The notes under the pieces: generated by a model
Databases searched by the model: none
What the model saw: only the letters and a program-made list of their open reading frames with translations
What the model was told of the DNA's origin: nothing
Assembly (NCBI GenBank): GCA_022825925.1
Contig: JAJDVW010000114.1
Coordinates: forward strand, 1 to 43,013
From: Pseudomonadales bacterium
Lineage (GTDB): Bacteria > Pseudomonadota > Gammaproteobacteria > Pseudomonadales > Azotimanducaceae
Reading direction: 5' to 3'
DNA length: 43,013 nucleotides
Translations under genes and position numbers: made by a program
In this document: piece after piece, positions 35,911 through 43,013 of the stretch
How the letters are laid out: each line of letters starts with the position of its first letter
How positions within the stretch are numbered: position 1 is the first letter of the stretch

Positions 35911-36675
35911 ATGGCCGAGCCTCTTGCATCGACCGGACGCCTTCGCCCCCTGTTGGGCATGGGTAGCCGCGGTTCGCTGGTTCTCACCGTAACCGGCGAT
36001 GAGCCGGAGGCCCTGCGTGCACAGGTCGAGACTTTTGGGGATGGATTCCACAAGGTCTGCTTCGATCTTGCCAAGGGCTTCGCGGAGTTCATGTCTCCGA
36101 GCCAGGCGCACGAGTTCACTTCTCGGGATGTCCGTGACGTGATCATGGCGTTTTGCCACGCCCAGGACATCGCCGTCGTGGACATGGGCGCGACCACGGT
36201 GCGAGCGCCGGACGGCGCAGCCCGCGGCGACCCCGACGAGTCGTTTCTGGTCGGCGAACGCGCCGCCCGATATCGCGATGTCGAGGCGGAACGGGGTACG
36301 GAGGCCGCGGACGCATACATCGAGGGCAAGCCGCCGGACATCGCCGTCGAAGTCGAGCACACATCACACAGGGCCGAGAAGGCCCGAATCTATCGGGAGA
36401 GCGGCGTCGGCGAGCTCTGGGACTTGGGGACCCCTCGCGCGGGCGCGCCACCCGTCATCCACGACCTGCAAGCGGCGGGAGGCCCCCGCCCCCGCTCCGC
36501 ATCCCGCTTCCTTCCCGACGTGCGGGCGGATCGGCTGCCCAACGCCATCGCCACGTTGAAACAGCTAGGCGGACCGTATGGCTTTGTCGCCAGCCACGCC
36601 CGCGGCGAACCCGTCGCCCGCACCCTCCTGGCCGCCTTGCGCGGCGCCCCCACGGAGCGACCGGACGGTCCCTGA
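35911..36675 (+). CDS. Uma2-like (DUF820) putative endonuclease, divergent from the primase-helicase
   Basis: A 254-residue protein. The middle part has FHKVCFDLAKGFAEFMSPSQAHE, an Asp-containing DPDESFLVGERAARY, and PDIAVEVEHTSHRAEKARIYRESGVGELWDL. The last holds the Glu and Lys of a PD-(D/E)XK site in Uma2 order. It differs from the other two Uma2 proteins here in a longer N-terminus (about 30 residues before the core) and a C-terminal tail of about 60 residues. The ATG at 35911 is 6 nt from a -10 box; GGGAGG is 12 nt upstream. It shares a 90-bp intergenic region with the primase-helicase gene, so joint regulation is likely. Confidence 0.8.
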   Translation: MAEPLASTGRLRPLLGMGSRGSLVLTVTGDEPEALRAQVETFGDGFHKVCFDLAKGFAEFMSPSQAHEFTSRDVRDVIMAFCHAQDIAVVDMGATTVRAPDGAARGDPDESFLVGERAARYRDVEAERGTEAADAYIEGKPPDIAVEVEHTSHRAEKARIYRESGVGELWDLGTPRAGAPPVIHDLQAAGGPRPRSASRFLPDVRADRLPNAIATLKQLGGPYGFVASHARGEPVARTLLAALRGAPTERPDGP

Positions 36676-36864
36676 CCCTCAGATCCGCCGTATGCGGTCG
36701 TACCCCTGCAGGTCACCATTCGTTCTACGCGGCGGGGCCTGCCTCGGGGCTGGAGGAGCGCTTGTTCGAGTGACCTTTGCTACGTCCGCGTCCGTTCAGC
36801 CCGTCTCGAGCTTGGCCTTGAGACCTTCATGAGCCGCTCATTCTCGAGCTGCGGGTCTGTGATT

Positions 36865-39138
36865 TCATTGCACCGGTTGACCACCCACGTCCGTTGGACG
36901 TGCCAAATCGATCGCCTTCAGCACCCGCGGCGGCGACAGCGGCAACTCCGTCATCCGCACCCCCACCGCCCGACTCACCGCATTGCCCACCGCCGCGAGC
37001 GGCGCAACGATGGGCGTCTCCCCCACCCCCCGAACGCCATACGGATGGTTCGCGTTCGGCACCTCGACGATCTCGGTGTGGATCATCGGCAGGTCGGACG
37101 CCACCGGAACGCGGTAGTCCAGGAAGCCTGGATTGTCCAGGACGCCCCGGTGGTCGTAGATGTACTCCTCGTTCAACGCCCAGCCGATGCCCTGGGCGGC
37201 GCCGCCCTGCATCTGGCCCTCCACGTAGTCCGGGTGGACGGCCTTGCCGGCATCCTGGATCGCCGTGAACCCGACGACGGTCGCCCGTCCCGTCTCGCGG
37301 TCGAGGTGAACGTCGGCCAGGTTGACCGAGAAGGACGGACCCGGCCCCTGGGCATTGAGCGACGCGCGGCCGGAAACAGGCCCGCCCGTGCGCGGCGCGC
37401 TACGTGCCAGGTCCCGGAGCGAGAGTGGCTCCACCTCCAGGTTGACGCCTTCCACGGGCCGCGCCTCGCCGTCGGCCCACTCGACCTGGTCCACGCCGAT
37501 GTCCCACGTGGCCGCCGCTCGGGCGCGGAGTTCCGCGATCACGCTCTCGCAGGCGCGAATCACGGCCATGCCCGTGGCGAAGGTGGTGCGGCTGCCGCCG
37601 GTGGTGGCGCAGTAGCCGGTGCTGTCCGTGTCCGCGACGCGCACGCGGATGCGCTCGTACGGGATACCGAGCGTCTCGGCGGCCATCAGCGCCATCGACG
37701 CGCGGCTGCCGCCGATGTCGGGATTGCCTTCGACCACCTGCACCATGCCGCGGTCGGTGACGTGGACCTCGGCGCTCGACTGGTTGCCGCCGTTGAACCA
37801 GAAGCCGACGGCGACGCCGCGGCTCTCGTTCTCGCCAAGGGGCTTCGCGTAGTTCGGGTGCCGCTTCGCGGCGGCCAAGCAGTCGCGCAGCCCGATTGCG
37901 CCGAAGACGGGACCGTAGGCGGCGCGCGTGCCCTCCGCCGCGGCGTTCTTCATGCGGAAGTCGATGGGGTCCATGCCCATCCGCGTGGCGAGTTCGTCGA
38001 TCACGGATTCGCCCGCGAACATCGACTGCGGAGCGCCCGGCGCGCGGTACGCGGCGACGCGCGGGCGGTTCACCACCACTTCGTAGCCCTCGATCAGGAC
38101 GTCGTCCACGTCGTAGGGCGCGAAGATGCACATCGAGCCCGCGCCGAGCGGGCTGCCGGGATAGGCGCCGGATTCGTAGATGAGCTTCGCGTACATCGCG
38201 ACGATCCGGCCGTCCGACGTGCAGCCGATCTTCACGGTGTTCACGGTGCCGGAAGCCGGGCCGGTCGCGCGGAACACTTCCTCGCGGGACATCACCATCT
38301 TCACCGGGCGGCCGCACTTCTCGGAGAGCTTCACCGCGAGCGGCTCGAGGTAGACCGTGGTCTTGCCGCCGAAGCCGCCGCCGATCTCGCTCGGGATGAC
38401 GCGGATGTCGCCGGAGTCCATGCCAAGCACCATCGCGGTGAGTTCCCGCACCGCGAAGTGCCCCTGCGTGCAGCACCAGACCGTGGCCGTGCCGTCCTCG
38501 CCGTAGTTGCCGACGCAGGCGTGGGGCTCGATGTAGCCCTGGTGGACCATGGGCGTCACGAACGTCCGCTCCACCACCATGTCCGCGTCGGCGAAGCGCG
38601 CATCGGCGTCGCCCTTCGAGATCACCGACTTCTTCGAGACGTTCGACGGGGTCGCCGGCGTCTCTTCGAGCCCCTCCGTGAACATGTCCTCGTGAAGGAC
38701 GGGCGCGTCCGGTTCCATCGCCTCGAGTACGTCCGTGACGGGCTCGAGCACGTCGTAGTCGACCGCGACCAGATCGACCGCCAGCTCGGCGATGCGCGGG
38801 GAGACGGCGGCCACCGCGGCGACCGGGTGACCGTGGAAAAGCACCTTGCCGCTCGCCATGAGGTTCTCGGTGAACGCGCGGCGCCCGGCACGGAAGCCGC
38901 TCCGGTCCGGGAAGTCCGCCGCGGCGATCACGGCGAGCACGCCGGGCAGCGCTTCCGCCTTCGACGTGTCGATCCCGCGGATCCTCGCGTGCGCGTGCGG
39001 ACTGCGTACGACCTTGCCGGTTACCATGCCGGGCATCGCCCAGTCCGCCCCGAACTCCGCGCGGCCGGTCACCTTGTCGACGCCGTCCGGGCGCACCGGG
39101 CGCGTGCCGATGTACTTCAGTCCGCCGTTGTCAGCCAT
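36865..39138 (-). CDS. Xanthine dehydrogenase/CO-dehydrogenase family molybdopterin-binding subunit
   Basis: A 757-residue large subunit of a molybdenum hydroxylase. The N-terminal a/b hammerhead (YIGTRPVRPDGVDKVTGRAEFGAD) is followed by molybdopterin-binding segments: WCCTQGHFAVRELTA, SEIGGGFGGKT, VAAYRAPGAPQSMFAGE, and the C-terminal GVRGVGETPIVAP with the conserved active-site Glu in GxGE. It would hydroxylate an aldehyde or N-heterocycle with a Mo-cytosine-dinucleotide-type cofactor. The usual FAD and 2Fe-2S subunit genes are not adjacent. The ATG at 39138 is preceded by GGGGGAG. It diverges from the serine hydrolase gene. Confidence 0.93.
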   Translation of the reverse strand: MADNGGLKYIGTRPVRPDGVDKVTGRAEFGADWAMPGMVTGKVVRSPHAHARIRGIDTSKAEALPGVLAVIAAADFPDRSGFRAGRRAFTENLMASGKVLFHGHPVAAVAAVSPRIAELAVDLVAVDYDVLEPVTDVLEAMEPDAPVLHEDMFTEGLEETPATPSNVSKKSVISKGDADARFADADMVVERTFVTPMVHQGYIEPHACVGNYGEDGTATVWCCTQGHFAVRELTAMVLGMDSGDIRVIPSEIGGGFGGKTTVYLEPLAVKLSEKCGRPVKMVMSREEVFRATGPASGTVNTVKIGCTSDGRIVAMYAKLIYESGAYPGSPLGAGSMCIFAPYDVDDVLIEGYEVVVNRPRVAAYRAPGAPQSMFAGESVIDELATRMGMDPIDFRMKNAAAEGTRAAYGPVFGAIGLRDCLAAAKRHPNYAKPLGENESRGVAVGFWFNGGNQSSAEVHVTDRGMVQVVEGNPDIGGSRASMALMAAETLGIPYERIRVRVADTDSTGYCATTGGSRTTFATGMAVIRACESVIAELRARAAATWDIGVDQVEWADGEARPVEGVNLEVEPLSLRDLARSAPRTGGPVSGRASLNAQGPGPSFSVNLADVHLDRETGRATVVGFTAIQDAGKAVHPDYVEGQMQGGAAQGIGWALNEEYIYDHRGVLDNPGFLDYRVPVASDLPMIHTEIVEVPNANHPYGVRGVGETPIVAPLAAVGNAVSRAVGVRMTELPLSPPRVLKAIDLARPTDVGGQPVQ

Positions 39139-39277
39139 CCCCGCTCCCCCGCCGATCCGTGGAAGCCCGCGAGTCTGAACGATGCGCGCCCCGGCGGGCA
39201 AGCGAGCAGCGCCGGTGGTCGCATTCCCGGTCCAGTCGCGGTTTCATGGCGGTTTCCTTCGACCCCGAGGCGCCTCC

Positions 39278-40507
39278 ATGCCAACGCGAACCACCCTCGC
39301 AGCCGCCGCGCTGCTGGCCGTCCCCCTGCTGTTGCTGTCGGTGCATGCGGACGTATCCGCCGAGCGGCTGACCCGGCTCGATGCCTTCCTGGAAGCGTAC
39401 GTCGCCGACGGCAAGCTCCCGGGCGCCGTGCTGCAGGTCACGCACGATGGCGAGGCGGTCTACCACCGCGCCGCCGGGCACCGGGACATCGAAGCCGGCG
39501 CACCCATGCAGCCCGACACGATCTTCCGCATCGCGTCCATGTCGAAGGCGGTGGTCAGCGCCGCGGTGATGGTGCTGCAGGAACGGGGCACGCTCGTCAT
39601 CGGCCAGCCGGTGGGCGATTTCCTCCCCGAGTACGCGCAGACGACCGTGGCGGTCCCTGCAGAGGACGGCGCGTACGACATCGTCGACGCCGAGCGCCCG
39701 ATCACCATCCGCGATCTCCTCACGCACACCGCCGGCATCGGCTACGGCTACGGTCCCGCCGCGGACCGGTGGCGGGAGACGGGGCTCCAGCACTGGTACT
39801 TCGGCCATCGCGACGAGCCCATCCGCGAGACCGCGCGGCGCATGGCGGCCATGCCCATGGACGCGCAGCCCGGCGAACGGTTCGTCTACGGCTACAACAC
39901 GGACATCCTGGGGGCGCTCGTCGAGGCCGCGAGCGGACAGCCCCTCGACGCGTTCCTGCGGGCGGCGATCTTCGACCCCCTCGGCATGGAGGACACTTCG
40001 TTCTACCTCCCGCCCGCCAAGGCGGACCGCCTCGCGACCGTGTACTCGCGCACCGAGGACGGCGACCTCGTCCCGGCGGACGCCGACACGCCCTTCCACG
40101 GCCAGGGCCACTACATGGAGGGCCCGCGCGCCAGTTTCTCCGGCGGCGCCGGGCTGCTGTCCACGACGGCCGACTACACGCGCTTCCTCGAGGCCCTGCG
40201 GCGCGGCGGACCGGTCCTGGGCCGCAAGTCCGTGGAATCGATGACGGTGAATCACCTGCCGGGCGACCTCGCGGGCCTCCTGCCAGGCTCCGGCTTCGGG
40301 CTCGGCTTCGCGGTCCTATCCGATCTCGGCGCCGCGGGCGAGCCCGGCTCGGTCGGCGAGTACTCCTGGGGCGGCGCGTATCACACGCGGTACTGGGTGG
40401 ACCCGGTCGAGGAGCTCACGGTCGTCTACATGACCCAGGTCCTGCCCGCACCCGGCCTCGACGACTTCGCGAAGGTCCGGGCGCTGATCTACCAGGCCGT
40501 GAAATGA
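39278..40507 (+). CDS. Secreted serine hydrolase, class C beta-lactamase family
   Basis: A 409-residue beta-lactamase-fold protein with a signal peptide (LAAAALLAVPLLLLSVHA). The SxxK motif is SMSK (residue about 87) in IFRIASMSKAVVSAAVM, the YxN motif is YGYNTD, and the third motif near the C-terminus is SWGGAYHT in place of K-T-G. LLTHTAGIGYGYGP is the classic family block. Such proteins are mostly esterases or peptidases rather than antibiotic-resistance enzymes. GAGG is 6 nt before the ATG. A divergent partner of the molybdenum hydroxylase gene. Confidence 0.93.
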   Translation: MPTRTTLAAAALLAVPLLLLSVHADVSAERLTRLDAFLEAYVADGKLPGAVLQVTHDGEAVYHRAAGHRDIEAGAPMQPDTIFRIASMSKAVVSAAVMVLQERGTLVIGQPVGDFLPEYAQTTVAVPAEDGAYDIVDAERPITIRDLLTHTAGIGYGYGPAADRWRETGLQHWYFGHRDEPIRETARRMAAMPMDAQPGERFVYGYNTDILGALVEAASGQPLDAFLRAAIFDPLGMEDTSFYLPPAKADRLATVYSRTEDGDLVPADADTPFHGQGHYMEGPRASFSGGAGLLSTTADYTRFLEALRRGGPVLGRKSVESMTVNHLPGDLAGLLPGSGFGLGFAVLSDLGAAGEPGSVGEYSWGGAYHTRYWVDPVEELTVVYMTQVLPAPGLDDFAKVRALIYQAVK

Positions 40508-40580
40508 CCCCTGACCGGGCGGTCGGCGTGCTATCTTTGCGCGCCCAGCCATCCACAGGGGAGCCACCGGGAGGCGCATC

Positions 40581-41039
40581 ATGGGTACCGTACTGACTGC
40601 CGACGACTTCGCCGGGGCGCGCGCCGTCCAGTCCGCCACGCTGAAGGAACTCGGCGTCGCGCCGATCTGCATGGCGCCGGGAGAAGAGGACGCCGGCCAT
40701 AGCCACACGGTCGTCGAGGAGATCGTCATCGTCCAGAAGGGCGAGGGCCGGATCCAGATCGAGAACGAGACCTACGATCTCTGTCCGGGGTCCGTCGCGG
40801 TGGTCCCCGCCGGCCAGTTCCACGCCATGTGCAATTCCGGCAAGGAGAACTTCGAGGCGGTCGCGATCTTCAACTCGAACTTCGACCGCGAGGCCGTCGT
40901 CCTGAAGACGCGCGAGGAACACTTCGGCGAGGACTCCGGAAGCAAGGAGCCCGACGAGATGGACGTCGATGCGCTGAAGGCCGAGCTCTCGGAACTCGGG
41001 AAGACGGTGCGCAAGCTCCAGAGGAAACTCGCCAAGTAA
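40581..41039 (+). CDS. Cupin-domain protein with C-terminal coiled coil
   Basis: A 152-residue protein. The cupin core (residues 25-100) has APGEEDAGHSHTVVEEIVIVQKGEGRIQIE with metal-binding His-x-His and Glu. The second motif, PAGQFHAM, supplies a further His. The last 40 residues (DVDALKAELSELGKTVRKLQRKLAK) form a coiled coil that likely dimerises the protein. GGGAGG lies 7 nt before the ATG. Function unknown; it could bind a small carboxylate or hydroxy-acid. Confidence 0.88.
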   Translation: MGTVLTADDFAGARAVQSATLKELGVAPICMAPGEEDAGHSHTVVEEIVIVQKGEGRIQIENETYDLCPGSVAVVPAGQFHAMCNSGKENFEAVAIFNSNFDREAVVLKTREEHFGEDSGSKEPDEMDVDALKAELSELGKTVRKLQRKLAK

Positions 41040-41368
41040 CGGCGACGTGATGTGGGGGACGGGGTTGTCCCTGCGCACCCCCTTGGGCGCCCCCCGGGTA
41101 GGTAGGGTGCGGCTGCCTGGGTTCTCGCGGCGGGTCTTGTTTTCGGCTTGGCCGGGTGCGGTGGTGACGTCGATCCGGCGCTGCCGGCGGTTGCGGACGC
41201 GTTCCTGGGCCCGGCGCGGCGGCCACTTCCGTCGCCAACACGTCTAGAGCGAGGTTCAAGGGCCGAAGAGTGCGCGCCCCGAGGGGAGCGGTGGACCGGA
41301 AGAGCGGAGCGCCGCGCGAGGGGACGCGTCAACAACGATCAACGCAAGGCTGGCCTGGGAGCGGAGCG
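41040..41368. other. Intergenic stretch, nothing firmly recognised
   Basis: No supported gene or RNA. It is G/C-rich with short homopolymer runs and short, weak hairpins. A plus-strand open frame from 41148 has a lipoprotein-like AGCGG but no signal peptide and runs out of frame through the next gene. Confidence 0.4.
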
Positions 41369-41524
41369 ATGCGGATGGCCTTGGCGACGAAGAGCGATCT
41401 GGACGCGCTCGAGTCGCGTCTGGAGACTGCCATTGTCGAGAAGCTCGCCACGCAGCAGCGGTGGTTTGTCGGCACGGTGGTCGCGGCGACCGGTCTGCTG
41501 GTCGCTCTGAGATTCTGGGGCTGA
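41369..41524 (+). CDS. 51-residue tail-anchored coiled-coil membrane peptide
   Basis: A small protein with an amphipathic N-terminal half (ATKSDLDALESRLETAIVEKL) and a C-terminal transmembrane helix ([20 protein letters not shown]). This layout resembles small CCDC90/DUF1640-type proteins, whose exact role in bacteria is not known. GGGAGCGGAG precedes the ATG. It is a structural analogue of the 78-residue protein at 17224, though I see no clear sequence relation. Confidence 0.6.
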   Translation: MRMALATKSDLDALESRLETAIVEKLATQQRWFVGTVVAATGLLVALRFWG

Positions 41525-41662
41525 CGGGGATCGGCGTCGGCGCGGCGATTCGGGGCTTCGGGTTCCGCTCTCCAAAAGGAAAGGGACCATTGCCGGATTA
41601 ACGGACGGATCCTGAAGCACGTCACAAACATCGACGGGCTGTGCTCCGGGGTTGTCCCGCCC

Positions 41663-42865
41663 CTACGGTCCCGTTATCTCCGGTCGGACCAACTCCTCGT
41701 ACTCCTCGGGGCCGATCCCGAGTTCCTCCCGCAGCACTTCCGCGCTGTGCTCGCCGAAGCACGGCGAGTGGGTCATGGGCGGCGTCGAGGCGTCGCGCAA
41801 GACCCAGGGCGCCGACGCCAGATGGTGCGTGCCCGTCTCCGGGTGCGTCACCGGGACCATGAAACCGCGTTCCAGGAACTGCGGGCAGGGATCGGCGTAG
41901 ATCCGCTGGAAGGACTCGACCCGGGCCGCCGCCGCACCGAGGCGGGTGAACTCCGCCACCGCCTCCAGGGCGTCCCGCGCAACGCACCACTCGGCGACGA
42001 GTGCGTCGACTTCCGCCTCGTTCGCCTTGCGCCCAACCTCGAGCCGGAACCTGGCATCGTCGACGCCCAGACGGTCGGCGACCGCGCCCCAGACCGCATC
42101 GCTCTCGACGCCGACCGCGACCCACTCCCCGTCGCCGGCGCGATAGACGCCGTGCGGCGCGCACCGGGGATGGCGGTTGCCGCTCGGGCGGCGCACGGCC
42201 CCGTTGGCGTCGAACTCCATGATCGCGTCGCCGACCTGCACCGCCACGGCCTCGATCATCGCCGCGTCGACCCGCTGGCCGACGCCCGTCAGAGCCCGGT
42301 GATGTAATGCGGCGAGGATCGCGGCCGCGAAGTAGTAGCCGGAGATCGGGTCCGGGATCAGCCCGCCGGTGTTCGCGGCCCGGTCCCGGTCGTAGCCGTG
42401 GATCGACGATAGCCCCGACATCGGTTCGGTCGTGAACCCGTTGGCCGGGTACTCCGCGAACGGCCCGCGCGTCCCGTACCCGGAGACGGAAGCGAAGACG
42501 ATGTCCGGCTTCACCGCGCGCAGGCTCTCCAGCGTGACGCCCCAGTTCGGCATCACGTGCGGACTGAAGTTGTCGGCGACGACATCGAACCGGGGCACCA
42601 TTGCCCAGAAGATCTCCTTCCCCCGCGGGTGGGTCATGTCCAGCGTGATCGCGCGCTTGTTCATGTTGACGGAGTTGTACATGCCGTTGGTGTTGAGGCG
42701 GCTCTGCTCGATGTCGTCCCGGCGCACCGCTGGCGGGATGGGCGCACCGGCGCCGCGCCAGACGTCCGGCCGGCTGCGCGATTCGATCTGCACGACGTCC
42801 GCCCCGAGGCGGGCCAGCAACTCGGTGCCGAAGGTTCCCGCCCACGCCTGGGTGAACGCGAGCAC
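41663..42865 (-). CDS. CaiB/BaiF (family III) CoA-transferase, 5' end disrupted
   Basis: A 400-residue class III CoA-transferase. ELLARLGADVVQIESRSRPDVWRG is the N-terminal family block. NMNKRAITLDMTHPRGKEIFW and DVVADNFSPHVMPNWGV carry the catalytic Asp region, and ASVSGYGTRGPFAEYP and VDAAMIEAVAVQVG follow in family order. It moves CoA between carboxylic acids. The GTG at 42865 is the first possible start, yet homology continues upstream (LAGLR) to 42880, exactly where an IS-like end begins. A few N-terminal residues and the native start and promoter therefore seem lost. Activity is uncertain. Confidence 0.9.
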   Translation of the reverse strand: MLAFTQAWAGTFGTELLARLGADVVQIESRSRPDVWRGAGAPIPPAVRRDDIEQSRLNTNGMYNSVNMNKRAITLDMTHPRGKEIFWAMVPRFDVVADNFSPHVMPNWGVTLESLRAVKPDIVFASVSGYGTRGPFAEYPANGFTTEPMSGLSSIHGYDRDRAANTGGLIPDPISGYYFAAAILAALHHRALTGVGQRVDAAMIEAVAVQVGDAIMEFDANGAVRRPSGNRHPRCAPHGVYRAGDGEWVAVGVESDAVWGAVADRLGVDDARFRLEVGRKANEAEVDALVAEWCVARDALEAVAEFTRLGAAAARVESFQRIYADPCPQFLERGFMVPVTHPETGTHHLASAPWVLRDASTPPMTHSPCFGEHSAEVLREELGIGPEEYEELVRPEITGP

Positions 42866-42880
42866 GCGCAGCCCCGCTAG

Positions 42881-43013
42881 CCCGGATTTCTCACCAGGGA
42901 AGTAGTTGAGGCCGCGTTCCCGTTGTAAAATGCAGTTGTGACAGACACTTACGGAACGAGGAGACGCAGCCTCATGGGAACGGAGTGTAGCGCAGCGCAG
43001 TTGGAGTTTGGAG
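42881..43013 (+). mobile_element. Left end of an IS1380-family insertion sequence (runs off right edge)
   Basis: A sequence starting CCCGGATTTCTCACC follows a CTAG tetramer (42877-42880) and leads, after about 90 non-coding bases, into a transposase start at 42974. The CoA-transferase homology stops exactly at the CTAG/CCCGG boundary. The element's right end and the second copy of the target site lie outside the window. Confidence 0.6.
42974..43013 (+). CDS. IS1380-family transposase, first 13 codons only
   Basis: The visible peptide is MGTECSAAQLEFG, which fits the conserved N-terminus of IS1380 transposases (ECx-x-QLEF followed in full proteins by a GRREVV block). GAGGAG lies 10-15 nt upstream. 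The rest of the DDE transposase is beyond the right edge. Confidence 0.6.
   Translation, partial: MGTECSAAQLEFG

Noticed and set aside
41148..41510. A lipoprotein-like frame with an AGCGG motif
   Set aside because: There is no hydrophobic signal segment before the Cys. The rest is Arg-rich and out of frame with the better-supported 51-residue gene.

Overview
This is a high-GC (roughly two-thirds G+C) chromosomal stretch, densely packed with protein genes on both strands. It has no rRNA, tRNA or CRISPR array that I can see. The gene mix points to a Gram-negative, probably environmental or host-associated bacterium: a LolA-like protein plus FtsX/MacB permeases and an outer-membrane barrel, histidine biosynthesis, a dipeptide ABC importer, short-chain dehydrogenases, a molybdenum hydroxylase, a CaiB/BaiF CoA-transferase, and several Uma2-type nucleases. 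No marker gene is present, so a phylum assignment would be a guess; an uncultured proteobacterium or close relative fits best.

Layout. 1-1956 (-): a secreted repeat protein running off the left edge. 2374-3602 (-): a methyltransferase and a small retropepsin-like protease. 3713-11826 (+): one long operon with a LolA-like protein, four FtsX-type permeases, one ATPase and an outer-membrane barrel, probably an export or lipid/lipoprotein-sorting machine. 11894-12474 (-): a HicAB toxin-antitoxin pair. 12643-14514 (-): an SDR and epoxide-hydrolase operon, divergent from a histidine phosphatase (14603-15271). 15300-17213 (-): a Uma2 gene, an acetyltransferase remnant and two tiny membrane-protein genes. 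17569-20091 (-): a sulfurtransferase, an AlkZ/YcaQ-like protein and a truncated esterase. 20493-24674 (+): a twice-frameshifted HAD phosphatase, gamma-glutamyltransferase, an SDR and Hsp20. 24815-26819 (-): hisA, hisB and a second Uma2 gene. 26932-32569: a dipeptide ABC importer split into divergent halves.

33019-36675 is the most distinctive region. A 933-residue fusion of a TOTE-type archaeo-eukaryotic primase, a superfamily 2 helicase and a Vsr/DUF559-type nuclease lies back-to-back with a third Uma2-type gene, over a pair of recognisable divergent promoters. It looks like a self-contained nucleic-acid conflict (defence) module. 36865-42865 holds an orphan molybdopterin hydroxylase large subunit, a serine hydrolase, a cupin, a 51-residue membrane peptide and a CaiB-type CoA-transferase. 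The 5' end of the CoA-transferase gene appears to be cut by an IS1380-type element entering from the right edge.

The window also carries many signs of turnover. These include a 45-bp palindromic insert inside a permease gene, a 77-bp inverted-repeat-bounded element that supplies the hisA stop codon, an ATPase remnant cut just before its Walker A motif, and broken HAD, esterase and acetyltransferase genes. Several genes have a -10 box 5-6 nt before the start codon, which suggests leaderless transcripts.
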